Shown here piece after piece: positions 17,447-26,307 of a stretch of 41,166 nt of DNA. The position numbers and the translations under genes were made by a program. This stretch comes from Tannerellaceae bacterium (lineage in GTDB: Bacteria > Bacteroidota > Bacteroidia > Bacteroidales > Tannerellaceae). The notes below the pieces were generated by a model that was not told where the DNA came from, searched no databases, and saw only the letters and a program-made list of their open reading frames with translations. The first letter of the stretch is position 1; each line of letters opens with the position of its first letter. The stretch spans positions 1 through 41,166 of the forward strand of contig JAIRRS010000048.1 of the NCBI GenBank assembly GCA_031255855.1, written 5' to 3'.

Positions 17447-18337
17447 TCAAAAGGTATAAGACATTCCGATTCCATAGTTATTATTCGCGATAACGGGAGC
17501 CACAGCCAGCTTACTAGTTGTATCTTTTAAGCCAAGCATATCATGAAAAGCCGGAAGCATCAAATATGCCAGCTCTACACTCAGTATGCCGACTCCTGCT
17601 CCGGCGATCACATCGCTGACCCAATGTTTCTTGTTCAGTACCCGAAGTCCTCCGGTACTTGCCGCCACAAAATAGCCAAAAATTCCAATCCAGCAAGATG
17701 TATCTTTATATTCCTTGAACAATAAATGTGCACCAACAAATGCGGTTGCCGTATGACCTGAAGGGAATGACTTATCATTCGATCCATCGGGACGCCTGAC
17801 ACTTATTATCCTCTTCGAGGATTGTACTACTGTAGCCATAATCATATAGGAGGTTGCCATCACAATCGTTTGATCCCGCAAATTATGGGAAGCTTTCATT
17901 CCGGATAATCCCAAACCATATAAGGAAACCGCCGGAACATATTGGATATAATCGTCCACAGGCACTCTGACCTTTAATCGTTTATCGACCTGACCGTGTA
18001 CATTCTTGTCCAATAATCGTAATACCCCACTATTTCTGGCTGCAACTCCATATAAAATAAAGGCTGATGGAATAATAAATTTAGAATAGGGAGCATTTAA
18101 GAAGCTCTTTTTGGTTGATATATTTACCTCCATGGGGTTCATTCTCTCAAAACCGAAATGTGCAGAATCCAACATATCAATATCAGATAGCCTTTGAGAT
18201 CGAATAACGGAATCCTTTAATGATGTTTCTAATGTAGAACAGATTCTTAAATCTAAAGAATCAGCTTCTTGGCAATACAGTACTATAGAATTAAACAGAA
18301 CGAAAGTGATTATTAAATATAATTGCTTTATTTTCAT
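17447..18337 (-). CDS. PAP2-superfamily membrane phosphatase
   Basis: 296 residues with an N-terminal signal or membrane segment (LYLIITFVLFNSIVLYCQ). The three phosphatase motifs are present: KRIISVRRP (175-183), PSGH (192-195) and GLRVLNKKHWVSD with R232, H238 and D242. PAP2 enzymes act on phosphatidate, undecaprenyl pyrophosphate, lipid A phosphate or similar. The final residues NNNYGIGMSYTF look like an outer-membrane strand, so the substrate may be in the outer envelope. It lies 20 bases after rlmI and probably belongs to the same transcript. Confidence 0.9.
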   Translation of the reverse strand: MKIKQLYLIITFVLFNSIVLYCQEADSLDLRICSTLETSLKDSVIRSQRLSDIDMLDSAHFGFERMNPMEVNISTKKSFLNAPYSKFIIPSAFILYGVAARNSGVLRLLDKNVHGQVDKRLKVRVPVDDYIQYVPAVSLYGLGLSGMKASHNLRDQTIVMATSYMIMATVVQSSKRIISVRRPDGSNDKSFPSGHTATAFVGAHLLFKEYKDTSCWIGIFGYFVAASTGGLRVLNKKHWVSDVIAGAGVGILSVELAYLMLPAFHDMLGLKDTTSKLAVAPVIANNNYGIGMSYTF

Positions 18338-18357
18338 TGCTAGGATTATAAAAGATA

Positions 18358-19539
18358 TTATTCCACATATAAGACCAAACCTTTTAAATATTCTCCTTCA
18401 GGATGGTAAATATTGACCGGATGGTCGGCTGGTTGAGTCAATTGGTGCAATATGCGTACGCTCCTACCCGACTGAGCTGCCGCGCTAAAAACAGCCAGCC
18501 GGAAATTCTCTTTGCTCACTACTTGCGAACAAGAAAAGGTAAACAGGATACCACCCGGTTGAATCTTTTCAAAAGCAATGGCATTCAGTTTCCGGTATCC
18601 TTGCAACGCGTTTCTCAACACGTTCTTATGCTTGGCAAAGGCTGGAGGGTCTAGTACAATCAAATCGTAATGATGCCCCATCTTTTCCAAATACCTGAAC
18701 GCGTCTTCTGCAAATGCCTCGTGACGGGAATCATCGGGAAAGTTTAGTCCCACGTTTTTCTTTGTCAGGTGAATAGCCTTGGAAGAGCTGTCAACCGAAT
18801 GTACCAATCTGGCCTTGCCGCGCATGGCATAAAAAGAAAAACCGCCCGTATAACAAAACATATTCAATACCGATCGCCCTTTTGCATACCGCTCCAGCAA
18901 AGAGCGGTTGTCGCGCTGGTCGACAAAAAAACCGGTCTTCTGCCCTTTTTGCCAGTCTACATAAAAACGTAATCCGTTTTCAAGTGCAATATCTTCTACT
19001 TCTCCACCTGTCAAATACCCGCTTTCGCTATCGAGATTCGCTTTAAAAGGTAAAGTAGTTTCCGATTTATAGTATATATTATGCAAGGCATCGCCTAATA
19101 CGGCTTTCAATGCTTCGGCTATTTCATGACGGGCATAATGCATACCTACCGAATGGGCTTGCACAACAGCCGTATACGCGTACATATCTATAATCAATCC
19201 CGGCAAGTTGTCGCCTTCTCCATGTAATAAGCGATAGGTATTATTATCATCCTGAACCAATCCCAAGGACAACCGCATGGTATAAGCAGCCCTGATTCGT
19301 TCTGTCCAGAATGTTTTATCTATAACTGTTTGTTTAAATGACAGGATACGTACGGCAATACTTCCAATCTGATAGTGTCCGGTGGCCAGGAATCGTTGGT
19401 TGGCGCCATATACCTCCACGATGTCACCCTCTTCCGGATTTCCTTCAATAGATTGTATGGCGCCGGAAAAAACCCATGGGTGGAAACGTAAAAGGGATTC
19501 TTCTTTTTTAGGTTTAAGAGTGACTTTGTTATAACTCAT
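18358..19539 (-). CDS. rlmI: 23S rRNA (cytosine) methyltransferase RlmI-like
   Basis: 393 residues. The N-terminal PUA domain (about 1-75: RFHPWVFSGAI, GDIVEVYG) binds RNA. The Rossmann methyltransferase part has KTGFFVDQRDNR, the SAM loop NMFCYTGGFSFYAM, and LDPPAFAKHK. FSCSQ near 347 carries the Cys expected for a C5-cytosine methyltransferase. Its 11-base overlap with the exonuclease gene upstream indicates a single operon for RNA metabolism. Confidence 0.9.
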   Translation of the reverse strand: MSYNKVTLKPKKEESLLRFHPWVFSGAIQSIEGNPEEGDIVEVYGANQRFLATGHYQIGSIAVRILSFKQTVIDKTFWTERIRAAYTMRLSLGLVQDDNNTYRLLHGEGDNLPGLIIDMYAYTAVVQAHSVGMHYARHEIAEALKAVLGDALHNIYYKSETTLPFKANLDSESGYLTGGEVEDIALENGLRFYVDWQKGQKTGFFVDQRDNRSLLERYAKGRSVLNMFCYTGGFSFYAMRGKARLVHSVDSSSKAIHLTKKNVGLNFPDDSRHEAFAEDAFRYLEKMGHHYDLIVLDPPAFAKHKNVLRNALQGYRKLNAIAFEKIQPGGILFTFSCSQVVSKENFRLAVFSAAAQSGRSVRILHQLTQPADHPVNIYHPEGEYLKGLVLYVE

Positions 19540-20116
19540 TATCCTGAATTAGTTTATTATATATTTTAAGGCATGCCCAAGCATCCAGCGCAGCATATTT
19601 TTTTTGTGATTCAGACAAAACATCTGCTTCCCAGTTTGTCAAACGTTGCCCTTTCGATATTTTTTTATTAAACAATATCGCATATATCTTTTGCAAACTG
19701 GCGTCTTCAATGCCAAATTGTCCTACATAGTTCTGTAAATCAATAAAATTATGCGGTTCAATATCCGTACGTTTCTTTATCGCTCCAAAATCGTCACGCA
19801 AAGAAAGGCCGATTTTCTGAACGGCGTCGTCAGACAAAAATTCTTCCAATACTTTCGGAATTCCTATCCTGTTCAAACGGAACAAGAAACAAACATCTTC
19901 CGTAGCTATTTGCATCAAAGCAATTTTAAACCGTTGCCCTTTCTTAAAACTCGGACGGGTTTCCGTATCAAACCCTATCCGTTCGAATTGCGACAGGTAT
20001 TCAACTGCACGACCGGTATCCTTCTTTGTATCCACAACAATCACCCGGCCTTTAAATTCTTCAACCGGAAGAAGAGCCATTTGTTCTTTCGTAATCGAAT
20101 GTGTGTATTGTATCAT
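19529..20116 (-). CDS. 3'-5' exonuclease domain protein (DEDDy, RNase D-like)
   Basis: 195 residues, just the exonuclease domain with no HRDC. Catalytic acidic residues: D50 and E52 (FDTETRP), D109 (LRDDFGAI) and the Y174xxxD178 pair (YAALDAW), i.e. the DEDDy class. LQIATEDVCFLF-type strands surround the site. Such short proteins are common in Bacteroidetes, where they are thought to trim RNA or DNA 3' ends; which is not visible. It overlaps the DUF5063 stop by 4 bases (ATGA) and rlmI by 11. Confidence 0.9.
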   Translation of the reverse strand: MIQYTHSITKEQMALLPVEEFKGRVIVVDTKKDTGRAVEYLSQFERIGFDTETRPSFKKGQRFKIALMQIATEDVCFLFRLNRIGIPKVLEEFLSDDAVQKIGLSLRDDFGAIKKRTDIEPHNFIDLQNYVGQFGIEDASLQKIYAILFNKKISKGQRLTNWEADVLSESQKKYAALDAWACLKIYNKLIQDNEL

Positions 20117-20661
20117 CCTGTTTGGTTCGTTTCTATATCTTCGTCTTCATTATAACGTATCGCATGAAGAGCTTTTAATGCGTTTAATAACCGTTGCCCC
20201 CAATATTCCTTGAAATTTATCCGGCATAGGGCAATCGCATTTAACATAACATCTTCATTTCCTTGCCTGAACAAAGAAACAAAATTCCCCGTATCCTGAT
20301 AAACGTCGGCCAAGTTTTCAGATATGAACGCCGCTATCGGGGTGTCACTATATTGCATATCGGGATGAAATGTTTCCAAATAGGTGTCGCGTTCGCCCAA
20401 CAGTCCGGCAATGCGTTCACGCACAGACTCATAAACATCTTCCGTCACAGCATATTCAAGCGCTATTTCATCATCCGAAAATACTTCGGGAAGCAACGTC
20501 GCCTTTAAATATAATAGCGGCAACAGTTTAGTTGCCTTGTCTACAAATTCAACTAAAGCAAACTGCCGCACTGCTTCTATAAAAGAACAATATTCCAACG
20601 CTACCGTTACAAATTCCAACGTATTTCGTTCGTAAATAGGACTTTCACTTTTATCCATCAT
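20113..20661 (-). CDS. DUF5063 domain protein
   Basis: About 182 residues from MMDKSESPIYERNTLEFVTV. The frame is open further upstream, but that part is not protein-like. I placed the start at 20661 because AGGA lies before it and TATTTTTG (20686-20693, minus) could be a -7 element; ATG at 20670 is an alternative. The protein is mostly helical (EFVTVALEYCSFIEAVRQFA, LLPLLYLKATLLP) and ends acidic. DUF5063 has no known function. Fixed overlap with an exonuclease and an rRNA methyltransferase suggests a role in RNA handling (inference). Confidence 0.82.
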   Translation of the reverse strand: MMDKSESPIYERNTLEFVTVALEYCSFIEAVRQFALVEFVDKATKLLPLLYLKATLLPEVFSDDEIALEYAVTEDVYESVRERIAGLLGERDTYLETFHPDMQYSDTPIAAFISENLADVYQDTGNFVSLFRQGNEDVMLNAIALCRINFKEYWGQRLLNALKALHAIRYNEDEDIETNQTG

Positions 20662-20865
20662 CTCTTTCATCCTAACAATTGCATGCAAAAATAACAAATA
20701 AATCATAATATTGTGTCTCTTTAAGACATTGTTAAGCAATCTGTTTAAATCGGGAATAACATGGTAAGGATTCTGAGAGTCATGGCGCCTGCCTTGATAA
20801 CCAAGTTTTGCTATGTATGAATTTGTTGGCCAACGATTATCAGCCAACAAATTCATCATCTGTTT

Positions 20866-22935
20866 TTACCTCGATGTATTGTATCCATCGAACTGGGCGG
20901 TTTTTATTGCCCAGGCCATCATATTGACAAAGAAATAAGAATTGTAAATATTCGTACGACTGTTAGCATCGTGGCCATAAACCCCGGTTGTGGGACTAAA
21001 ATCTTTTTCATAATACAACGGACATCTATTGTCATCTTCAAAATCAGAGCGATTAACGGCTCCCGCCCAGAAACCGCCATCTCCGAACCATACCAGATGC
21101 ACGCCTTTAAACCTACAGCCGGTGATCGAATTAGTTCCGGCGCTGTTGTTATTATAGTTGCCGTTTGAATATATCTCGACCAATCCGGGTGGTAGTCCGG
21201 TAACTCCTATGGAGCGACCAAGGTCATCTCCCCATTTCTTTCCGGAAAGATTACCGAAAGGTCCATTCAGTATCTCATCGTTTACTGTATAATTAAATGT
21301 GTAAATGGAACCACCGGTTCCATACTCTTTAGCGGTTATCACATTAGAAGGAAGGCTAAGAACCTTTTCAAACAGGCGTTTCACATCAACATCAAATTCT
21401 AATGCTACAATCACAATCCCTTTTTTTGCCATATAATTGATAAGTACATCCACAACCTTTTCGTCGGGGCTGAAGCCATACGCACCAACAATGATATCCG
21501 GCTTAGCAGTGTCGATCATTTTTTGAAGTTCAGCCGCATTCGGATTAACGCCGCCGTTCACGAAATCGAAGCCTTCGATTTTTATCTTGCTGTTGGCCGA
21601 CGTACCAAAATTGATGGGAGCATTCAACATTTTACGCCCTCCTTCTTTGTAAAAACCCGTGTCGCTAGTCCGGTCAGCAAGATTATATCCATAGCCTCCA
21701 CCGCTACTACCTATGGACAATACTTTTTTCTTTGTATAAGCCACCATGACACTGGCCGAACAAGAGGCTACGCTGATGGCGCTGTTTGAGGTGATGGTCA
21801 TCTTCTTGGTGTCTACCGATGTAGGTTTTCCCTTTCCTCTAAGTATGATCTCCTTCTTCCCCGCTGCCACATCCGCCGAAGTTATCGTCGCCGGATCGGA
21901 GACAAAACGGATGCCATCTACCTCGTTTGTCTCCATATGAACATGGGAACCTCCTACGGAAGGACTATTCGTACGGATGTCGATCCATACGGAAATATAG
22001 TTGCTCTTAGGATCCAAATTCCGGTTCAATACATACACGCCATGCACGGTCACACTGCCACAATTCATCACGTAGTCAGGCTTTCTGGAGGAATCTTCTA
22101 CTTTGATATATTTGACGCAAAGTGAATCGTTCTTGTTTTTCAGAGGCTTTCCATTCATGGTGATGGAGAGTTTATCGCCCTGATTCCCGCTGGGAGTATA
22201 CCAGGAGGGAGCGCCACTGCCCGGAAGTGTTACGGTGTAGACACCCTTCTCTAAAAACAGGCCGTTGACAACAAAAAAGTAACCGTTTTTCTCTTTTTTC
22301 TGAGCCGCCGTGTATTCGGGGACGGCGGTAATGGCATACGCGCCGGGCTTGGTGATTTCCAACTTCATGGATATAAAGTTGGAAGGATCCAAAGGCACGC
22401 CGCCCCCCTGGGTGGCTGAATAATTATAGGGCGATTGATAGCGTCCGGATACGCTGATATCACCGCAGGAGACGATACGCCCGACAGCGTTTCCCATCTG
22501 TTGTTCGAAGCAAATCCACTGTTTCCCATCCCACTGGCTAAGCCCTTTACAGAGCTCCTTTTCGTCGTCTGCCACCAGATTGTAAACGATAAGCCCGGTA
22601 TGGGCTTTGTCTATATTCGCCTTATTCGCGCGGTAATCGTTGTTGGGGCCGGAAGCGGGATTATCGGGGTTGGTCAGAAACATCGGATAAAGCTCGCGTT
22701 TATCAGAAAGGGTTACGCGGGGCAAGGCCAGCCCCTTGTGGGAATTCGATGTACTGTCGGATACCTGTTCCTTGCTTTTCAATTGCAACAAAGCGCCCGC
22801 CACCGGTATCTCCTTCGAACCGATTGTTACCTGGGCGTGCATGGTAAGGCTCATAGCTGAAATGGCTCCCAATAGCAATACCGTCTTAACACTCATTTTT
22901 TTCAGATGTTTTTGTCTTGAATCTGTTTGTTTCAT
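20866..22935 (-). CDS. Large secreted surface protein with QVTIGS mature start and amidotransferase-like C-terminal half
   Basis: 689 residues from ATG at 22935, followed by a signal peptide (VKTVLLLGAISAMSLTMHAQ). The first 130 mature residues (VTIGSKEIPVAGALLQLKSK, GLALPRVTLSDKRELYPMF, HTGLIVYN, WDGKQWICFEQQ) are the N-terminal module common in Bacteroidales surface proteins. Next come two or three Ig-like repeats, two of which begin with a Cys-Gly strand (IVSCGDISVSGRY and VMNCGSVTVHGVY). From about residue 415, VLSIGSSGGGYGYNL, DIIVGAYGFSPDEKVVD, KKGIVIVALEFD and GVHLVWFGDGGFWAG look like an alpha/beta domain of ThuA or glutamine-amidotransferase-like shape. Ligand and role are unknown. 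A low-complexity AGAG repeat lies upstream. Confidence 0.8.
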   Translation of the reverse strand: MKQTDSRQKHLKKMSVKTVLLLGAISAMSLTMHAQVTIGSKEIPVAGALLQLKSKEQVSDSTSNSHKGLALPRVTLSDKRELYPMFLTNPDNPASGPNNDYRANKANIDKAHTGLIVYNLVADDEKELCKGLSQWDGKQWICFEQQMGNAVGRIVSCGDISVSGRYQSPYNYSATQGGGVPLDPSNFISMKLEITKPGAYAITAVPEYTAAQKKEKNGYFFVVNGLFLEKGVYTVTLPGSGAPSWYTPSGNQGDKLSITMNGKPLKNKNDSLCVKYIKVEDSSRKPDYVMNCGSVTVHGVYVLNRNLDPKSNYISVWIDIRTNSPSVGGSHVHMETNEVDGIRFVSDPATITSADVAAGKKEIILRGKGKPTSVDTKKMTITSNSAISVASCSASVMVAYTKKKVLSIGSSGGGYGYNLADRTSDTGFYKEGGRKMLNAPINFGTSANSKIKIEGFDFVNGGVNPNAAELQKMIDTAKPDIIVGAYGFSPDEKVVDVLINYMAKKGIVIVALEFDVDVKRLFEKVLSLPSNVITAKEYGTGGSIYTFNYTVNDEILNGPFGNLSGKKWGDDLGRSIGVTGLPPGLVEIYSNGNYNNNSAGTNSITGCRFKGVHLVWFGDGGFWAGAVNRSDFEDDNRCPLYYEKDFSPTTGVYGHDANSRTNIYNSYFFVNMMAWAIKTAQFDGYNTSR

Positions 22936-23018
22936 GCAGTTTACACATTTAAGTTTATAATCAGAATTTTTCTCAAATAACACATATGATATGGGGAGTA
23001 AAAGGGCATAAAAAGGAC

Positions 23019-23065
23019 AGAGTTTTTTTAGAGCTTTTTTAGAGTTTTAGAGTTTTAGAGCTTTT
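23019..23065. repeat. Tandem AGAG(T/C)T-tract repeat
   Basis: Five AGAG units begin at 23019, 23030, 23041, 23049 and 23057, separated by T-tracts (period 11, 11, 8, 8). It is 84 bases upstream of the surface-protein start. Confidence 0.75.
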
Positions 23066-23184
23066 ATATCATAAAAAATTACGCGAAGCTAACACATTTT
23101 CTTCATATACAAAGCAAATCGAAAAATATTTTTTTCGTCTTTAACCATACTAATCAAGTAAAAGACAGCATCTAATCAGCTTTA

Positions 23185-23203
23185 AAAATTCATCTGGATG
23201 TTT
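23185..23203 (-). repeat. Dispersed intergenic repeat, copy 2 (inverted)
   Basis: The minus strand is identical over 19 bases to 7741-7759. Confidence 0.55.
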
Positions 23204-23211
23204 CCCTGTTT

Positions 23212-23267
23212 TCATTTGGATGATTCGGGAAAAACGTTTAGATGATTTTCCCGAGTCATCCAAATGA
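23212..23267. repeat. Long inverted repeat, 22-bp arms with one mismatch
   Basis: Left arm 23212-23233 (TCATTTGGATGATTCGGGAA...) and right arm 23246-23267 are complementary but for one position; the loop is 12 bases and itself contains TAGATGA, a partial copy of the arm. It resembles the 7701-7730 hairpin. Confidence 0.7.
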
Positions 23268-23430
23268 TTTCTAAACCTGGCTTCGCGCATGATTTTCGTT
23301 AAATTAAATGCGTCAGCCCTGAAGAAAAAAGGTCTTCTATAAAATAATGTAACATTTTTTGTTATCTTTGGGGCACTCAAGACTTAAATGTCAATGCACT
23401 ACAATAGAATTACGTATAAAAAATTTAGAT

Positions 23431-23658
23431 ATGGCGAAAGTTAAAGGTGCTGTTGTTGTTAACACAGAACGGTGCAAGGGGTGCGATCTATGCGTAGTAG
23501 CCTGCCCTTCAGATGTTCTGGAACTCCATCCACGCGAGGTTAATAATAAAGGATATCATTATGTTTACATGAAAAATCCGGATGAATGTATTGGTTGTGC
23601 AAACTGTGGTTTGGTTTGCCCGGATGGTTGTCTTACTATTTATAAAGTAAAGCTATGA
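23431..23658 (+). CDS. 2-oxoacid:ferredoxin oxidoreductase delta subunit (2x 4Fe-4S ferredoxin)
   Basis: 75 residues from ATGGCGAAAG at 23431; the longer open frame upstream is non-coding leader. Two 4Fe-4S motifs are complete: CKGCDLCVVACP and CIGCANCGLVCP. It passes electrons from the TPP-dependent core to ferredoxin. Its stop overlaps the alpha-subunit start by 4 bases (ATGA). It is the first gene of the vor/kor operon. Confidence 0.93.
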   Translation: MAKVKGAVVVNTERCKGCDLCVVACPSDVLELHPREVNNKGYHYVYMKNPDECIGCANCGLVCPDGCLTIYKVKL

Positions 23659-24743
23659 CAGAAGAAATAAAACTGATGAAGGGTAACGAGGCGATAGCCC
23701 ATGCTGCTATCCGCTACGGAACAGATGGTTATTTCGGTTATCCAATCACTCCACAATCTGAAATCCTTGAAACATTAATGGCCGAAATGCCTTGGAAAAA
23801 AAACGGCATGGTAGTTCTACAGGCCGAAAGTGAAGTGGCAGCCATTAACATGATCTATGGAGGCGCCGCCAGTGGAAAACGGGTAATGACTTCGTCGTCG
23901 AGCCCGGGGATAAGTCTCAAACAAGAAGGTATTTCATATTTAGCAGGCGCCGACTTACCATGTTTGATTGTAAACATCATGCGCGGAGGGCCCGGTTTAG
24001 GCACTATCCAACCCAGCCAGGCGGATTATTTCCAGACTGTAAAAGGAGGAGGACATGGAGACTACCGCCTGATTACGCTCGCGCCCAACTCGGTACAGGA
24101 GATGGCCGATTTCGTTACGCTTGGTTTCGACCTTGCTTTCAAATATTCAAATCCTTGTATGATATTGTCTGACGGTATTATCGGACAGATGATGGAAAAA
24201 GTAGTTTTACCTCCCTATCGTGAAAGGAAATCGGAGGCGGAAATCCGTAAAGAATCACCATGGGCCACGCAAGGAAAATTGAAAGGTAACAAACCCAATA
24301 TCATCACATCGCTGGAATTAGATCCGGAGATTATGGAGGAGAACAACAACCGTTTCCAGGCAAAATACCGGAAAATAGAAGAGACAGAGGTTCGCTATGA
24401 AGAATTCCATTGCGCTGATGCAGAATATCTTCTGATTGCATTTGGGTCTTCGGCACGTATCTGCCAGAAAGTAGTGGAACTTGCCCGGGAAGAAGGAATG
24501 AAACTGGGGCTTTTGCGCCCTATCACCCTATGGCCTTTCCCAACAAAAGTTATTGCCGAATCCGCCAATAAGGTAAAAGGTATACTTTCCGTAGAATTGA
24601 ATGCCGGACAAATGGTTGAAGATGTCCGCCTGGCAGTCAACGGAAAGGTAAGAGTAGAACATTTCGGACGTTTGGGCGGCATCGTATTCACCCCGGACGA
24701 AATATTGGCCGCACTAAAAGAAAAAATAATAAACCATGAATAA
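23655..24743 (+). CDS. vorB: 2-oxoacid:ferredoxin oxidoreductase alpha subunit (VorB)
   Basis: 362 residues. The N-terminal pyrimidine-binding domain begins KGNEAIAHAAIRYGTDGYFGYPITPQ written across 9-34; TSSSSPGISLKQEGISYLAG and NIMRGGPGLGTIQPSQADY follow, then domain II (LLIAFGSSARI, LGLLRPITLWPFP). This type is annotated VorB in Bacteroidetes: oxidative decarboxylation of branched 2-oxoacids to acyl-CoA, or the reverse carboxylation. KorA-type activity on 2-oxoglutarate cannot be excluded from sequence. It overlaps the small membrane protein gene by 8 bases. Confidence 0.93.
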   Translation: MTEEIKLMKGNEAIAHAAIRYGTDGYFGYPITPQSEILETLMAEMPWKKNGMVVLQAESEVAAINMIYGGAASGKRVMTSSSSPGISLKQEGISYLAGADLPCLIVNIMRGGPGLGTIQPSQADYFQTVKGGGHGDYRLITLAPNSVQEMADFVTLGFDLAFKYSNPCMILSDGIIGQMMEKVVLPPYRERKSEAEIRKESPWATQGKLKGNKPNIITSLELDPEIMEENNNRFQAKYRKIEETEVRYEEFHCADAEYLLIAFGSSARICQKVVELAREEGMKLGLLRPITLWPFPTKVIAESANKVKGILSVELNAGQMVEDVRLAVNGKVRVEHFGRLGGIVFTPDEILAALKEKIINHE

Positions 24744-24915
24744 CCTGTTCAAAGGAAGCAAGGCCGACGAATTATTGACGCTGATATTCATGATATTGGC
24801 CATCGCGGCAGTCATCTGTTACTTTGCCGTAAGCAATCGGGTCGTATTTTTATCTCTTGCCGGTACTGCGGTTGTTTTACGGTTGGTACAATATGCTATA
24901 AGGTTCTTTAAATAA
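24736..24915 (+). CDS. Small two-helix membrane protein within the vor operon
   Basis: 59 residues starting MNNLFKGSKADELLTLIFMI and ending LVQYAIRFFK, with two hydrophobic helices (about 13-32 and 36-55). It overlaps the end of vorB by 8 bases and lies 56 bases before the beta subunit, inside the operon on the same strand. The start is well placed and the composition is protein-like. The oxidoreductase itself is soluble, so this may be a membrane tether or assembly factor (inference). I do not recognise a family. Confidence 0.7.
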   Translation: MNNLFKGSKADELLTLIFMILAIAAVICYFAVSNRVVFLSLAGTAVVLRLVQYAIRFFK

Positions 24916-24971
24916 TGATTACTGGTTAATTATTAATAAAAAAGCAATATTCAACTTCTAATTTTCGATTC

Positions 24972-25736
24972 ATGGAATTAATAGATATAATAAAACCGGA
25001 AAACCTGGTTTACGACAAACCGGAATTGATGAATGACAATCCCATGCACTATTGTCCCGGTTGTAGTCACGGCGTTATACATAAGCTGATAGCCGAAGTA
25101 ATTGCCGATATGGGAATGGAAGAAAAGACAATCGGTGTTTCCCCTGTAGGTTGTGCTGTTTTTGCCTATAACTACCTCGATATTGATTGGGTGGAAGCGG
25201 CCCACGGACGTGCGCCGGCCGTAGCGACAGCGTTGAAACGCCTGAATAAAAACAAAATGATTTTCACCTATCAAGGTGACGGCGACCTGGCAGCAATTGG
25301 CACTGCCGAAACTATCCACGCTGCAAACCGTGGCGAAAACATCGTCATCGTGTTTGTAAATAACGCGATTTATGGTATGACAGGAGGGCAAATGGCCCCA
25401 ACGACCCTTGAAGGAATGCCTACCTCAACTTGTCCGTATGGCCGCGACATTGCATTGAATGGTTATCCGCTCAAGATATCAAACATTTTAGCCCAATTAG
25501 ACGGCACATGCTACGTTACCCGCCAAAGTGTACAAACTGCGGCCGCCGTAAGAAAAGCGAAGAAATCGCTTCATAAAGCCTTTGAAAATTCCATGGCAGG
25601 AAAAGGAACATCAGTCGTTGAATTTGTATCAACCTGTTCCTCCGGATGGAAAATGACTCCTGAACAATCAAATGACTGGATGGTAGAACATATGTTTCCT
25701 TTCTATCCGCTGGGTGATTTAAAAAATGTTGAATAA
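24972..25736 (+). CDS. 2-oxoacid:ferredoxin oxidoreductase beta subunit (TPP-binding)
   Basis: 254 residues. The cysteine pair in MHYCPGCSHG, VSPVGCAVFAYNYLD, AHGRAPAVATALKR and the TPP/Mg motif GDGDLAAIGTAE ... VNNAIYGMTGGQ are all in place. The protein pairs with the alpha subunit to form the catalytic core. Two extra cysteines near CPYG and CSSGWKM are as in other KorB/VorA proteins. Confidence 0.94.
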   Translation: MELIDIIKPENLVYDKPELMNDNPMHYCPGCSHGVIHKLIAEVIADMGMEEKTIGVSPVGCAVFAYNYLDIDWVEAAHGRAPAVATALKRLNKNKMIFTYQGDGDLAAIGTAETIHAANRGENIVIVFVNNAIYGMTGGQMAPTTLEGMPTSTCPYGRDIALNGYPLKISNILAQLDGTCYVTRQSVQTAAAVRKAKKSLHKAFENSMAGKGTSVVEFVSTCSSGWKMTPEQSNDWMVEHMFPFYPLGDLKNVE

Positions 25737-25753
25737 TTAGCGACTACAACAAA

Positions 25754-26296
25754 ATGAAACAAGAAATTATCATAGCAGGTTTTGGAGGGCAAGGTGTTTT
25801 ATCAATGGGTAAAATCCTGGCTTACTCCGGATTGATGGAAGGGAAAGAGGTCAGTTGGATGCCTTCATACGGCCCCGAACAACGGGGTGGCACAGCTAAT
25901 GTAACAGTTATCCTAAGTGATAACCCGATTAGTTCGCCCATATTGAATGAGTATGATATAGCCATTATCCTGAACCAACCGTCGTTAGACAAATTCGAAA
26001 GCAAAGTAAAACCAGGAGGTATCCTTCTATACGACGGATACGGAATCCACGGAAAAATCAAACGCAAAGACATCAACGTTTACCGTATCGACGCCATGGA
26101 CGCCGCCACAGAAATGAAAAACGACAAAGTATTCAATATGCTTATCTTGGGAGGTTTACTGAAAGTAGAACCTATGGTAAAACTTGAAAACGTGATTCTT
26201 GGCTTGAAGAAATCATTGCCCGAACGCCATCACAAACTCCTCCCCATGAACGAGGCTGCCATCAAAAAAGGGATGGAGATCATTCAAAAGGTTTAA
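25754..26296 (+). CDS. 2-oxoacid:acceptor oxidoreductase gamma subunit
   Basis: 180 residues, full length for the gamma subunit. GFGGQGVLSMGKILAYSG at 9-26 and SWMPSYGPEQRGGTANVTV are the family signature (CoA-binding region). It ends the four-subunit set delta-alpha-beta-gamma. An inverted repeat at 26308-26364 lies between it and the convergent DUF721 gene. Confidence 0.94.
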   Translation: MKQEIIIAGFGGQGVLSMGKILAYSGLMEGKEVSWMPSYGPEQRGGTANVTVILSDNPISSPILNEYDIAIILNQPSLDKFESKVKPGGILLYDGYGIHGKIKRKDINVYRIDAMDAATEMKNDKVFNMLILGGLLKVEPMVKLENVILGLKKSLPERHHKLLPMNEAAIKKGMEIIQKV

Positions 26297-26307
26297 CGGC
26301 CGGATGA

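Larger units (their letters stand above)
23066..23430. other. Intergenic region with repeat copy 2 and the vor operon promoter
   Basis: No gene. An open frame on the minus strand (23150-23380) is explained by repeats. It contains the dispersed repeat copy at 23185-23203, a large hairpin at 23212-23267, and TATCTTTG at 23363-23370, which fits a plus-strand -7 element for the oxidoreductase operon, 61 bases before its first ATG, without a clear -33. Confidence 0.5.

Noticed and set aside
23150..23380. 76-codon minus-strand frame
   Set aside because: It is made up of the inverted repeats and the dispersed repeat; no start signal or domain.
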